Below are positions 41,362-51,145 of a DNA stretch of 64,000 nt, one piece after another. The stretch is from Methylophaga sp. (GTDB taxonomy: Bacteria > Pseudomonadota > Gammaproteobacteria > Nitrosococcales > Methylophagaceae): assembly GCF_009711715.1 (NCBI RefSeq), contig NZ_VENF01000003.1, positions 62,001 to 126,000 of the forward strand. The letters are read 5' to 3'. Position 1 is the stretch's first letter. Each line of letters opens with the position of its first letter. The translations under genes and the position numbers were made by a program. The notes under the pieces were generated by a model. The model had not been told where the DNA came from, did no database searches, and saw only the letters and a list, made by a program, of their open reading frames with translations.

Positions 41362-41452
41362 GGAGAAGTGGCCGAGTGGCTGAAGGCGCACGCCTGGAAA
41401 GTGTGTATAGGTTAATAGCCTATCGAGGGTTCGAATCCCTCCTTCTCCGCCA
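41362..41452 (+). tRNA. tRNA-Ser (GGA)
   Basis: A 91-nt tRNA with the long variable arm of serine tRNAs and an encoded CCA. The anticodon loop CTGGAAA gives anticodon GGA at 41396-41398, reading UCC and UCU. The acceptor GGAGAAG pairs with CTTCTCC. It lies 20 bp after coaX, a usual tRNA position for this neighbourhood. Confidence 0.95.
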
Positions 41453-41691
41453 TTATTCAGCCTCTGCATATATATCCCTCTGAGGCTATTCACGACATGC
41501 CTCTGCATCATCTCAAGTAACGCAAAACCCTCGAAGCCGGCAAATCAATCCAAACCTGAAGAACTCCCCTACTCTAGGTTAGTCGAACCTGTTGATGAGG
41601 TTCTCTGACTCTAGATATTCAGAGCGACCTTTAATCTTTCCGAAGAAGTGACGACTTTATATTGAAGACCAAGAAACTTCAGGAGGAAATC

Positions 41692-41898
41692 ATGAGTAAT
41701 CATGCACTCAGAGATAAAGATTATGACTTGGTAAGTACTATTTACCACGCGGCTCAGGGAGAGGACATCTGCTGCCAATACATGGAAGATGCAGAAAAAC
41801 AGGGCGATAACGATGCCGCTCAGTTTTTCAAGGAGGTTCAGGAACAGAACCAGCAAATGGTCAGAAAAGGCAAAGAAATGCTGAAGAAGCGACTGTAA
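41692..41898 (+). CDS. Small hypothetical helical protein
   Basis: 68 residues from the ATG with an excellent AGGAGGAA 5-6 nt upstream; a longer in-frame start at 41662 is less likely. The protein is soluble and mostly helical, rich in Glu, Lys and Gln (FFKEVQEQNQQMVRKGKEML). Two adjacent cysteines stand in EDICCQYMEDAE. It resembles short ferritin-like or DUF-type helical proteins near carbonate/stress genes, but I do not recognise the family. A long hairpin follows its stop. Confidence 0.75.
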   Translation: MSNHALRDKDYDLVSTIYHAAQGEDICCQYMEDAEKQGDNDAAQFFKEVQEQNQQMVRKGKEMLKKRL

Positions 41899-41906
41899 TG
41901 ACCAGC

Positions 41907-41934
41907 GCTCCCCTTCCCGTCATGGAAGGGGAGC
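41907..41934 (+). terminator. Strong hairpin after the small helical gene
   Basis: A perfect 11-bp stem GCTCCCCTTCC/GGAAGGGGAGC with a 6-nt loop begins 8 bp after the stop. It lacks a T-run but could end or protect both this transcript and the convergent stress-protein mRNA. Confidence 0.6.
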
Positions 41935-41985
41935 CAGCCCAACAACCCAAACTGCTGGGATCAGGGCATCCTGCATCCTGTACTG

Positions 41986-42846
41986 TTAACGAAGCAACAG
42001 CATCGATATATTGCTCAGGCGCACCATTTTCGCTGTATTACTACCCACCAGAAACTGGCGAATACGGGAATGGCCATAAGCCCCCATCACCAGCAGATCG
42101 ATGGCATATTGCTGCTGATAAGCGGATAAAACCGCCTGCACATCGCCCTGCTTAAGCTTAGTTTTGACTTGATAGCCAGCCGCCGCCAGCTTTTGTTCAG
42201 CACTTTTCAGATCGTTCATGTGCTTGTCATCGTCTTCAGCGACCATCACTAAATGACATTCCAGGCCCTTCAACAGGGGGCTCTGAACCAGTTTATCCAG
42301 CGCCTTTTGTGCCGTTTTACTGCCGTCATAGGCAAACATGAAACGAGTCGGGGCTCTAAAACCGGGTACCACCACCATAATCGGTTTATGCATTGCCCGC
42401 ACAACGTTTTCCAGGTGGCTGCCGAGACTGTGAGCCTGATTACCATGAGCTTCGCCCTGCCGCCCCATCACCAGTAAGCGCATATCCTCTTCTGCTTCCT
42501 GCAATGTCTCCAACAGACTGCCGTGACGCTGATGCGTGCTGACCGCTTCTGCCCCATCGGCTTCGACGCGCTTTCTGGCATCATCCAGCATGTGCTTACC
42601 GTGCTCAAGCGCGAGTTTACTGCGCTTGGCATCTAGTTCAGTCAGTTCTTCCAGCAAGTGTTCACGGCTGCCGAGGCCGATGTTGCCCGACAAATCATTG
42701 CGATTGCCGGCTTTAGGATATTCATCCTTATCCAGCACATGCAACAGATCGAGCGGCGCTCTCATCTTCAGGCTGGCCCAGGCGGCGGCATCGCAGACAT
42801 CCATCGCCACTTGCGAGCCATCAATACAGGCTATGACTTTGCTCAT
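41986..42846 (-). CDS. Tandem universal stress protein (UspA-like, two domains)
   Basis: 286 residues from the ATG with GGAGAG about 7 nt upstream; the longer open frame upstream is part of the transporter gene. Two Usp domains are fused (about 1-145 and 150-286). Each ends with the nucleotide-loop pattern G-x2-G-x9-G-S/T: MGRQGEAHGNQAHSLGSH and MGAYGHSRIRQFLVGSN. Tandem Usp proteins are cytoplasmic and often bind ATP. It follows the SulP gene by 10 bp, so it probably serves or senses that transporter. Confidence 0.92.
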   Translation of the reverse strand: MSKVIACIDGSQVAMDVCDAAAWASLKMRAPLDLLHVLDKDEYPKAGNRNDLSGNIGLGSREHLLEELTELDAKRSKLALEHGKHMLDDARKRVEADGAEAVSTHQRHGSLLETLQEAEEDMRLLVMGRQGEAHGNQAHSLGSHLENVVRAMHKPIMVVVPGFRAPTRFMFAYDGSKTAQKALDKLVQSPLLKGLECHLVMVAEDDDKHMNDLKSAEQKLAAAGYQVKTKLKQGDVQAVLSAYQQQYAIDLLVMGAYGHSRIRQFLVGSNTAKMVRLSNISMLLLR

Positions 42847-42856
42847 TTCTCTCTCC

Positions 42857-44347
42857 TTAATGTCCGGCAAGTATTTTTTCGACTTCTTCCGGCTTGTCGT
42901 GGACCCCGAAACGGTCAACAATCGTGGCACTGGCTTCATTCATACCAATCAGCTCTACTTCGGTACCTTCACGGCGGAATTTAATGACGACCTTATCCAG
43001 CGCGGTCACCGAGGTGATATCCCAGAAATGCGCCTGGCTCAGGTCAATAGTGACCTTATCCAGCGCTTCCTTGAAGTCAAAGGCGGCAGTGAATTTATCG
43101 GATGAAGCAAAAAATACCTGGCCAATGATGCGATAGCTGCGTTCGGTTTCCTGCTCATTACTCTCGCTCTTGATAATCAGGAAATGCCCCACCTTATTGG
43201 CAAAGAACAAGGCAGCCAGCAACACACCGACAAACACACCGATCGCCAGATTATGGGTGGCCACGACCACGACGACGGTCGCTACCATCACCACATTGGT
43301 TGATAAGGGGTGCTTTTTCATATCCCGCAGCGAATCCCATGAGAAGGTACCGATAGAGACCATGATCATCACGGCGACCAGGGCCGCCATCGGAATTTGC
43401 TTGATCCAATCATCCAGAAAGACCACCATCACGATCAGGAACAGGCCGGCAACAAACGTCGATAAACGGCCGCGGCCACCGGATTTCACATTGATAACCG
43501 ACTGGCCGATCATGGCGCAACCGGCCATACCACCGAACAGACCGGCACCGATATTAGCAATACCCTGACCTTTACACTCACGGTTCTTGTCACTGTCGGT
43601 ATCAGTCAGATCATCAATGATAGTTGCGGTCATCATTGATTCCAGCAGACCCACCACGGCAAGACCGACCGAATACGGGAAGATAATCGCCAAAGTTTCA
43701 AAATTAAGCGGCACGTCTGGCCACAGGAAGATAGGCAAAGTATCCGGCAGTTCGCCCATATCGCCGACAGTGCGGATATCAAGCTGCAGCGCCATCGCTA
43801 CCAAAGTCAGCAATACAATGGTGACCAGCGGTGAAGGCAGAACCTTGCCTATTTGCGGCAGCAACGGAAACAGATAAATAATACCTAGTCCAGCGGCGGT
43901 CATCGCATAGACATGCCAGGTTACATTGGTCAGTTCGGGCAACTGCGCCATAAAAATCAGAATCGCCAGCGCGTTTACAAAACCGGTGACGACTGATCGC
44001 GACACAAAGCGCATTAAATCACCGAGCTTGAAATAGCCTGCCGCTATCTGCAGTACACCGGTCAGCAGCGTTGCTGCCAAGAGGTATTCCAGGCCATGCT
44101 CTTTGACCAGCGTGACCATCAGCAGCGCCATCGCACCGGTCGCCGCGGAAATCATGCCCGGACGTCCGCCGGTGAAGGCCACAATAACGGCAATACAGAA
44201 TGAGGCGTAAAGACCCACTTTAGGATCAACGCCGGCAATAATTGAAAAGGCGATTGCTTCGGGAATCAAAGCCAGGGCGACGACAATACCGGCAAGCAGA
44301 TCGCCGCGGATATTAGAGAACCAGTCATTTCTCCAATTCTGAAACAT
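42857..44347 (-). CDS. SulP-family anion transporter with STAS domain
   Basis: 496 residues. About ten to twelve membrane helices cover residues 15-390, starting with the SulP signature region [30 protein letters not shown] (in parts). A cytosolic STAS domain ends the protein (about 405-490; [20 protein letters not shown]). SulP proteins carry sulfate, bicarbonate or related anions with sodium or protons. Pairing with a Usp protein is common in marine proteobacteria and is often linked to bicarbonate uptake. The substrate here is not determined. Confidence 0.92.
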   Translation of the reverse strand: MFQNWRNDWFSNIRGDLLAGIVVALALIPEAIAFSIIAGVDPKVGLYASFCIAVIVAFTGGRPGMISAATGAMALLMVTLVKEHGLEYLLAATLLTGVLQIAAGYFKLGDLMRFVSRSVVTGFVNALAILIFMAQLPELTNVTWHVYAMTAAGLGIIYLFPLLPQIGKVLPSPLVTIVLLTLVAMALQLDIRTVGDMGELPDTLPIFLWPDVPLNFETLAIIFPYSVGLAVVGLLESMMTATIIDDLTDTDSDKNRECKGQGIANIGAGLFGGMAGCAMIGQSVINVKSGGRGRLSTFVAGLFLIVMVVFLDDWIKQIPMAALVAVMIMVSIGTFSWDSLRDMKKHPLSTNVVMVATVVVVVATHNLAIGVFVGVLLAALFFANKVGHFLIIKSESNEQETERSYRIIGQVFFASSDKFTAAFDFKEALDKVTIDLSQAHFWDITSVTALDKVVIKFRREGTEVELIGMNEASATIVDRFGVHDKPEEVEKILAGH

Positions 44348-44549
44348 AAATTATTCCTGTTGTTTGCTGAATGTTGAGTGCTTGTCAGACTGACAAGAAA
44401 CCTGTCAGGCAGGCGGACAGGTGCTGGGGGCAGGGAGAGTGCCCTGAAGAAAAGTCGCTAGGGTGGACTTGTTTTCATTGCTGCTTGCTTCTCGCAAAAG
44501 CAGCCAAGTCTAAACAATCATTGGGTTTTCGTCAAAACAACGAACAGAT

Positions 44550-47500
44550 TCAATCACTTGCTGAATCAGATTTACTCAGAGCCTTATCCTCCGTTATGAG
44601 CGGATTATCACGGATAAACTGTTCAAACTCACTGACCGCCATCGGTCTGGCAAAGAAATAGCCCTGCAACCAGTGGCAACCAATCCGCTGCAGAATATCG
44701 CGTTGACTTTCGGTTTCGACGCCTTCGGCAATGACCTGAATGCCAAGCCTTCGCGCCATCTCGGTGATAGCTTCAATAATTGCCCGGTCATTGTCATCTG
44801 ATTCCAGATCACGGATAAAAGAACGGTCGATTTTGAGGTAATCCACATCCAGTTCCTTCAGGTAGGAAAGCGAGGAATAGCCGGTACCAAAGTCATCCAC
44901 AGCAATCTGCACATCAGCCTGACGCAATCGCTTCAGCATTTGCCGTCCCTCGGCATGCCTTTGCATCAATACACTCTCGGTGATTTCAAGGGTAATCTGG
45001 CTGGCATTAATGCCCTGCGCTTTAATATAGGCTAGCCAGTCGAGCCGGCCGCGCTGATTGCCGAAGTTATGGGCTGAACGATTGACTGAGACATAAACAT
45101 CACCCACACCACGAACCTGCCAGGCTTTAATCTGCCGGCAAACCTGACTGAAAACAAAGTCATCAATTTTTTCTATCATCCCCATGCGTTCGGCCTGCGG
45201 CAGAAACTCGGCCGGTGGAATCAAACCACGCTCGGGATGTTGCCAGCGGACCAGCGCTTCAGCACTGATCACGTTGTCTACGGTATTGGCTGGCACCAGT
45301 GGCTGATAATACACCTGGATTTCACCCTTCTCGATCGCCGCTTCCAGTTCATTGAGGATAAAGGTTCTCGAGCGCCAGCTGGATTCGAGTTCCGAGGTAT
45401 AAAACTTAAAAGCACTGCCTCCCATATCTTTGGCGGCATACATTGAACGGTCGGCATTCTGAATCAGCATGCCGGTTTCCAATGCATCATCCGGGTAGAA
45501 CGTCACACCGATACTGGTGGTGACCCGTAGAGTCTGCTCTTTGATGGTAATCGGCTTTTCAATCTCTGAAATGAGCTTACGGGCAACATTGACGGCATCA
45601 CTCTTATTATCAAAATCACTGAGAATAATGGTGAACTCATCGCCACCAAGCCTGGCCACGGTGTCGACCTCGCGCACGCAGTCAAGGATTCTAACCGCCA
45701 TCTGCCGCAGTAACTCATCGCCAAATTCATGGCCGAGGGTATCGTTCACGTCCTTGAAACGATCCAGATCCAGAAACATCAGGCACAGTTTTTCATTATC
45801 ACGGTGAGCACGGCGGATCGCCTGCTCCAGGCGATCAGTAAACAGGCGCCGGTTGGGCAAATCGGTCAGAGTGTCATAGTTAGCATGACGTTCAATCGTC
45901 GCCTGTGCCTCTTTCACCTCAGAAATATCCGCAAACACGGCAACGATATTGGTCAGGTTCCGTTCCGAGTCATACACCGCTGACATCGACAGATAAGCTG
46001 GAAAGGTGTGACCATCTTTGTGCTGACTCTGTACTTCACCCCGCCAGATGCCATCCGTACCCATGGCCTGCCAGAAAGTCTCAGAAAACTGCTGAAAGTC
46101 ACTCTCAGTAAGCCCGGTCACCAGAAAATCCGGATACTGCCCGACCACTTCCTCCTCTTCATAACCGGTCATCTGGGTAAAGGCCGAGTTCACCGCAATT
46201 ACCCTTTTCAAAGCATCGGTAATCATCATTGCTTCACTAGTTGAGTTAAAAGCAACGTCTGACAGCAGCAGTTTCTGCTCGGTCTCACGCATGTTTTCAA
46301 GTACATCACGTATGCGTCGTTCCGATTCCTGCGCCCGGAGGGTTGCCTCAGACAGTTCTTCGGTGCGCTGATTGACCTCTGCTGCAATTCGATATGTACG
46401 GCCGGTAATGCTCAAAAAAAGTAGCGAGAATAATCCTGCCAGCAAAAACCCTCCTATCAATGCCAGCGTGGAGAGATTGGATTCATTACTTTCGAGGTAA
46501 GCAGATGTGGGATTAAAAATCAGTTTCATCTGACGGCCGGCCAATTCAAACGGCACTTCATGCGTCATCGCAATGTCCGTGTTTGTCTGCTGCCGATAGT
46601 AATACTCACCGGTACTGACGTCCTGCCATTTCAGGGTGAAGTCACGGTTTTCACTGTCGTGGAGAATATCATTAATAAAATCTTCAATACGGATGACAAT
46701 ATTGACCAGCCCCGCCACATCCCCCTGTGCTGGATCCAGCGTCATTCTGCCATCAGCTCGTTGGTAAACCGCACGGTATATAATCAAAGCGTCTACGCGT
46801 GTTTTATCCCGCAGAAGTTTCAATGGCCCCCGCGCCTGGGGTTTGCCGCTCTCAATAGCCTGCTCTATCACTTCTCTCGACACCGCCGATGAGGTCGGGT
46901 CAAAGCCTAGCGCCGTTTTGTTGTCCCATTCCGGCTCCAGAAAAGTGATAGGAAAATACACATCACGCGGCGCTGCTGGTCCTAGTTCGTCTTTATCTAC
47001 AAATTCAGTGATAGAAAAATCAGGACCAAAATAGGCTCGTTGTTCCTCCTCATAGGCCGCACGTTGATCATGGGTGATTCTGGGCAGCCACTCGACGACC
47101 TGAATGTGCTCCTGATTAAAAATACTGCTCCAACGGACGAACTCACTGAATTCCTCGCGTGTCACCTCGTCCGAGGCAGCAAACAGTTGCGCCACACTTT
47201 CCTGGATCAGTTCTTCAGACCGCAATGCAACCTGGAATAATGTCCCCACTTCCTGAATGCGTATGCGGAAGCGATCATCCAGTCTGCGGTTTTCAAACTG
47301 CTTAATCTCATAGGTCAGCGCCACGATAATCAGCAATGACACAGTGACCTGAATACTTATCAACCAGCGGCGGCTGCGCCAGATTTTACGCGGCAGCCCC
47401 CAAAAGCTCATGGTCAACGGGAGTGCAATCAAAATCCCCAGTGAATCACCTGCCCACCAGCCCATCCAGTTAGCGAGAAAAGTATCGACCCCATCATGAT

Positions 47501-47945
47501 GCAGCGCCAGGGCACTGACGCTAATCGTCGCGCTGATCAGGCAAATCAGTGGCACCACGATAATAAAACGCAGAATTTCGCGCTCATCACTCAAGGTGAA
47601 ATAGGCACTGACAAAACGTCTGACAAGCCGACTGCCGATAAAAGCCTGAAGGCTGGCCGCAGTGGCAAGGACCAGCGGTAATACATGCCCGGCCGAACTG
47701 AAGATATTTTGACTCTGGGTAAAAAGCAGATTGAGCAGATAGGCACCCAGAAAAATTCCGGGTAACACCTGAAAAATACGATAGTTAAGACAGGCCGCCA
47801 GCGCGACACCAGCCGGAAAAAAGATCACAGCTGTGAAGGCATTGATGGCAGAAATCTGCAGACTGAGCCAGCCGCTCGCCAGATAAAGGAGAAAGACCAC
47901 CAGATTTGAGGTCAGTGCGCTGAATGACCGGCGCTTCAATAACAA
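44550..47945 (-). CDS. Membrane diguanylate cyclase/phosphodiesterase, MASE1-CHASE-PAS-GGDEF-EAL
   Basis: 1131 residues from a GTG preceded by GGAG at 6 nt; the frame stays open to a TTG at 48131 without a ribosome site. Domains in order: MASE1 helices (about 10-235), CHASE-type periplasmic part (about 240-440) closed by a membrane helix, PAS (about 560-675), GGDEF and EAL. The GGDEF motif RLGGDEF is intact, with the inhibitory-site REVD five residues before. EAL is present as SAEALVRW with later DDFGTGYSSL and EGVETE. Both synthesis and hydrolysis of cyclic di-GMP are possible. Confidence 0.92.
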   Translation of the reverse strand: MLLKRRSFSALTSNLVVFLLYLASGWLSLQISAINAFTAVIFFPAGVALAACLNYRIFQVLPGIFLGAYLLNLLFTQSQNIFSSAGHVLPLVLATAASLQAFIGSRLVRRFVSAYFTLSDEREILRFIIVVPLICLISATISVSALALHHDGVDTFLANWMGWWAGDSLGILIALPLTMSFWGLPRKIWRSRRWLISIQVTVSLLIIVALTYEIKQFENRRLDDRFRIRIQEVGTLFQVALRSEELIQESVAQLFAASDEVTREEFSEFVRWSSIFNQEHIQVVEWLPRITHDQRAAYEEEQRAYFGPDFSITEFVDKDELGPAAPRDVYFPITFLEPEWDNKTALGFDPTSSAVSREVIEQAIESGKPQARGPLKLLRDKTRVDALIIYRAVYQRADGRMTLDPAQGDVAGLVNIVIRIEDFINDILHDSENRDFTLKWQDVSTGEYYYRQQTNTDIAMTHEVPFELAGRQMKLIFNPTSAYLESNESNLSTLALIGGFLLAGLFSLLFLSITGRTYRIAAEVNQRTEELSEATLRAQESERRIRDVLENMRETEQKLLLSDVAFNSTSEAMMITDALKRVIAVNSAFTQMTGYEEEEVVGQYPDFLVTGLTESDFQQFSETFWQAMGTDGIWRGEVQSQHKDGHTFPAYLSMSAVYDSERNLTNIVAVFADISEVKEAQATIERHANYDTLTDLPNRRLFTDRLEQAIRRAHRDNEKLCLMFLDLDRFKDVNDTLGHEFGDELLRQMAVRILDCVREVDTVARLGGDEFTIILSDFDNKSDAVNVARKLISEIEKPITIKEQTLRVTTSIGVTFYPDDALETGMLIQNADRSMYAAKDMGGSAFKFYTSELESSWRSRTFILNELEAAIEKGEIQVYYQPLVPANTVDNVISAEALVRWQHPERGLIPPAEFLPQAERMGMIEKIDDFVFSQVCRQIKAWQVRGVGDVYVSVNRSAHNFGNQRGRLDWLAYIKAQGINASQITLEITESVLMQRHAEGRQMLKRLRQADVQIAVDDFGTGYSSLSYLKELDVDYLKIDRSFIRDLESDDNDRAIIEAITEMARRLGIQVIAEGVETESQRDILQRIGCHWLQGYFFARPMAVSEFEQFIRDNPLITEDKALSKSDSASD

Positions 47946-48182
47946 CACGCTGTTCTCCGCATTAGTGGATTTCCTTCCTGATCGCTGTGCGACAATGCTG
48001 CGACCCAGCTTTGCATAAACAGACTCAACATAGTTATCGGCCAAAACTGTGAACTCATCAACTTTTTTATCCGTTTGCTGACCGCCTTGCGCAAATAAGA
48101 CTGCACGTTTGTATCCGTGGAACGGACACAAAGCTAAGTGCTTGTTTATGCTGTGATGCTCGATTGAATTACGATCGGATGA

Positions 48183-48211
48183 TGGAAAAACTGGCAGTTA
48201 ACGCATAGAAT
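48183..48211 (+). promoter_or_regulatory. Promoter of the SRP RNA gene
   Basis: TGGAAA (48183-48188) and TAGAAT (48206-48211) are spaced by 17 bp and end 12 bp before the RNA 5' end. Both differ from the sigma-70 consensus at one or two positions. Confidence 0.6.
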
Positions 48212-48223
48212 AGTCGTTTCTAT

Positions 48224-48339
48224 GGTGGCCTGCATCGGTCTCCTCGCGACGATATGTTGGTTAACCCGTCAGGCCCGGAAGGGAGCAGCGGAGCCTTCGG
48301 ACTCGGGCGCCGAGATTCGGCTGGTGTGGGTCACCACCC
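48224..48339 (+). ncRNA. ffs: Signal recognition particle RNA (4.5S)
   Basis: The conserved domain IV is obvious: GGCCCGGAAGGGAGCAGC (48272-48289) contains the GGAA tetraloop and the asymmetric Ffh-binding loop. The ends GGTGG and CCACC pair, closing one long hairpin of about 116 nt. It lies directly before dnaX, as in pseudomonads. Exact ends are inferred from pairing. Confidence 0.92.
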
Positions 48340-48366
48340 TTATTGGACAAGGTCAACGTATAGCTG

Positions 48367-50184
48367 ATGAGTTATCTGGTTCTGGCCCGCAAGTGGCGAC
48401 CTAAATCCTTTGCGGAAGTCGTAGGGCAGCAACATGTGCTACGCGCCCTGATCAACGGCCTCGATCAGAACCGTCTGCATCATGCTTTTCTGTTCTCAGG
48501 CACCCGCGGTGTCGGTAAAACCACACTGGCACGGATTCTTGCCAAATCATTGAACTGCGAGGAAGGCGTCAGCTCAACCCCCTGCGGTGAATGTCAAAGC
48601 TGTACCGAAGTCGATAACAGTCGTTTTGTTGATCTTATTGAAGTCGATGCCGCTTCCCGCACCAAGGTGGATGATACCCGCGAATTGCTGGACAACGTGC
48701 AATACGCTCCCAGCCGCGGTCGCTACAAAGTTTACCTGATTGATGAAGTGCACATGCTTTCCACCAGCAGCTTCAATGCCCTGCTGAAAACACTGGAAGA
48801 ACCGCCGCCACACGTTAAATTCCTGTTTGCAACCACCGACCCGCAGAAACTGCCGGTGACCATACTGTCACGCTGTCTTCAGTTTAATCTGCGTCGTCTG
48901 GATTTAACCCAAATCAGTGAACATCTGGCGTTTATTCTGCAGCAGGAACAGATTCAGTTTGAAACCGAAGCCCTGACTCAACTTGCCCGTGCTGCAGATG
49001 GCAGCATGCGTGATGCCTTGAGTCTGCTGGACCAGGCTATCGCTTTTGGCGGCGGTGATGTCAGCAGTGACACGGTATTCCAGATGCTGGGCAGCATCAG
49101 CCAGGATCAACTCATTACCCTGTTACAGGCGCTGTTGCAACAGGATGGAAAAACACTGCTGGCGCAGTCTGCCGAATTAGCGGCACTAGGCCGTGATTTC
49201 GCCGTGGTGTTCGATTTGTTACTGACTGCATTACAGCAAATAGCCACGCTGCAGTTGGTTCCGGATATGGATATGCCCGAGTCGCTGTCACCACAACTGG
49301 CGGAGATGGCAAGCCAGTTCGACCCCGAAATTATCCAGCTGCTGTACCAGATTGCCCTGAATGGAAAACGCGATCTCTCCTGGGCCGCCGATCCGCAAAG
49401 TGGCTTCGAGATGACCCTGCTCAGAATGCTGAGCTTCCAGCCTGTGACACCGCCCTCACCGGATAATGGAGAGCCAACACGAAAAAAGTCGCTCTCGCCC
49501 AGTAAACCGGCCGTGACTTCACCGCCGGTTACCCCGGCCCTGTCTCCCGAAGTCAGCCCGACTTCGGCCAGGGAAGCGCTTAAACAGGCTATCTCTAATC
49601 AGGAAACTGATGACCCGGCGGCTTCATCAGCACCGGTATCCAAGCCACCGCGGCCCGCTTCCCAACCAGAGCAGAAACCCACCACCCAACCGGTATTGGC
49701 GGTTAATGAGCCTGAGCCGAAGTCAACGCCCGCTAGCGAGGCTGTCAAGGAGGCTGAGCCCGTCACTGCCGAAACGCTGATTTCAGTGGATTTATCGCCG
49801 GCGAACTGGACACAGATTATTGCCGAGTTAAAACTCTCTGCCCTCACCCGCCAGCTTGCTGAAAACAGCGCTTTGATCCGTACCGAGCAACACGCTGTGC
49901 ATCTGTCCCTGTCTTCAGAACTTGGACATCTCGCCACGGACAAATCCAAGCAACGTCTGCAGGCCGCCTTGTCAAAAAAAGTCGGGCAGGAACTCAAACT
50001 GGTGTTTGCCGATCCAACAGACAATGTCGAGGCCGGTCCGACCCTGGCGGTCGAGCGGGCCGAACAGGCTGCCGAGCGGCAGCAACGGGCGATAGATGCG
50101 ATTCACAATGACCCGGCTGTGGAAATCATCAAAAATACCTTCAATGCCCGTATAATTGAGCAATCAATCAAACCTGTCGATTAA
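48367..50184 (+). CDS. dnaX: DNA polymerase III tau subunit (and gamma by frameshift)
   Basis: 605 residues. The AAA+ clamp-loader core (about 1-220) has [20 protein letters not shown], the zinc cysteines CGECQSC and the LIDEVHMLS Walker B. The collar domain follows to about 370. A proline-rich linker (about 380-480) and the polymerase/helicase-binding C-terminus complete tau. At codons 372-374 lies a slippery A-AAA-AAG with flanking stimulators (separate entry), predicting a 379-residue gamma product. It is followed by ybaB and recR. Confidence 0.97.
   Translation: MSYLVLARKWRPKSFAEVVGQQHVLRALINGLDQNRLHHAFLFSGTRGVGKTTLARILAKSLNCEEGVSSTPCGECQSCTEVDNSRFVDLIEVDAASRTKVDDTRELLDNVQYAPSRGRYKVYLIDEVHMLSTSSFNALLKTLEEPPPHVKFLFATTDPQKLPVTILSRCLQFNLRRLDLTQISEHLAFILQQEQIQFETEALTQLARAADGSMRDALSLLDQAIAFGGGDVSSDTVFQMLGSISQDQLITLLQALLQQDGKTLLAQSAELAALGRDFAVVFDLLLTALQQIATLQLVPDMDMPESLSPQLAEMASQFDPEIIQLLYQIALNGKRDLSWAADPQSGFEMTLLRMLSFQPVTPPSPDNGEPTRKKSLSPSKPAVTSPPVTPALSPEVSPTSAREALKQAISNQETDDPAASSAPVSKPPRPASQPEQKPTTQPVLAVNEPEPKSTPASEAVKEAEPVTAETLISVDLSPANWTQIIAELKLSALTRQLAENSALIRTEQHAVHLSLSSELGHLATDKSKQRLQAALSKKVGQELKLVFADPTDNVEAGPTLAVERAEQAAERQQRAIDAIHNDPAVEIIKNTFNARIIEQSIKPVD
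49468..49530 (+). promoter_or_regulatory. Programmed -1 ribosomal frameshift cassette in dnaX
   Basis: The heptamer A-AAA-AAG (49482-49488) is in the correct phase (CGA AAA AAG). GGAGAG stands 8 nt before it as a Shine-Dalgarno-like stimulator. After slipping, five codons (Val-Ala-Leu-Ala-Gln) lead to TAA at 49503-49505. A downstream hairpin at 49505-49530 has ten pairs with one C/C mismatch and an ACTT loop. The parts and order match the Escherichia coli dnaX signal, though the hairpin is further away (16 nt). Confidence 0.8.
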
Positions 50185-50198
50185 CAAGAGGAATTGCC

Positions 50199-50507
50199 AT
50201 GAAAGGTGGATTAGGCAACCTGATGAAACAGGCCCAGCAAATGCAGGCCAATATGGAAAAAGCCCAGCAGGAACTGGCCCAGATGGAAGTCGTCGGCCAG
50301 GCCGGCGGCGGCATGGTCAAGGTCACTATGACTGGTAAACACGACGTTAAACGCATCGAAATTGAAGATGCATTGTACGAAGATGATAAAGACATGCTGG
50401 AAGACTTGATCGCAGCAGCGGTCAATGATGCCAACCGTCAGGTGGAAAAAACCACCCAGGAACGCATGTCCGGCATGATGCCGCCCGGCATGAAAATGCC
50501 GTTTTAA
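50199..50507 (+). CDS. ybaB: Nucleoid-associated protein, YbaB/EbfC family
   Basis: 102 residues. The N-terminal helix is [20 protein letters not shown], followed by [25 protein letters not shown], quoted in parts. The dimer binds DNA and compacts the nucleoid. AGAGGAA precedes the ATG. It lies between dnaX and recR in the universal order. Confidence 0.95.
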   Translation: MKGGLGNLMKQAQQMQANMEKAQQELAQMEVVGQAGGGMVKVTMTGKHDVKRIEIEDALYEDDKDMLEDLIAAAVNDANRQVEKTTQERMSGMMPPGMKMPF

Positions 50508-50516
50508 GCCGGCATT

Positions 50517-51116
50517 ATGGCCAGCCTCGGACCCAGTATTGATGAGTTGATTCAGGCCTTGCGCTGCCTGCCCGGCGTTGGCCCGAAATCTGCTCAGCGC
50601 ATGACATTCAACTTGCTCGAGCGCAATCGCGATGGCGCTGAGCGGCTGGGCAAAGCCCTACAGGATGCGCTCAGCAATGTGCGCCATTGTCAGCGCTGCC
50701 GTATTCTCTGCGAGAGTGAACTCTGTGTCCGCTGTCGCGACGAACGTCGGCAGCAGGACATGATCTGCGTGGTAGAAATGCCCAGTGATGTCCTCGCTAT
50801 TGAGCAGGCGACTCATTACCAGGGGCAGTATTTTGTGCTGTCCGGCCATCTGTCACCGCTGGACGGTATTGGCCCGGAATCGCTGGGAATCCCGAAACTG
50901 GCTGAATGGCTGGATCAAGGCGAGGTAGCCGAACTGATTCTGGCGACCAATCCCACCGTTGAAGGTGAGGCGACAGCGCACTATATCAGTGAACTGGCCC
51001 GGGCACGTCAGATTAAAGTTACTCGACTGGCTCACGGAATCCCATTAGGCGGAGAGCTTGAATTTATCGACAGTGGTACACTGTCTCATGCATTCTCGGG
51101 TCGCGAATCGATTTGA
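50517..51116 (+). CDS. recR: Recombination mediator RecR
   Basis: 199 residues. A helix-hairpin-helix [15 protein letters not shown] near 15-29 is followed by the zinc finger [16 protein letters not shown] (about 57-72). The Toprim domain has [12 protein letters not shown] and [13 protein letters not shown], and a C-terminal [13 protein letters not shown]. With RecO it loads RecA onto gapped single-stranded DNA. It starts 9 bp after ybaB. Confidence 0.97.
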   Translation: MASLGPSIDELIQALRCLPGVGPKSAQRMTFNLLERNRDGAERLGKALQDALSNVRHCQRCRILCESELCVRCRDERRQQDMICVVEMPSDVLAIEQATHYQGQYFVLSGHLSPLDGIGPESLGIPKLAEWLDQGEVAELILATNPTVEGEATAHYISELARARQIKVTRLAHGIPLGGELEFIDSGTLSHAFSGRESI

Positions 51117-51145
51117 GATCACTTGAATAAAGAGAGCATCCGCCT

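Noticed and set aside
41462..41691. Possible RNA gene between tRNA-Ser and the small helical gene
   Set aside because: Only a weak GCCTC/GAGGC pairing was seen, with no promoter, terminator or known RNA signature.
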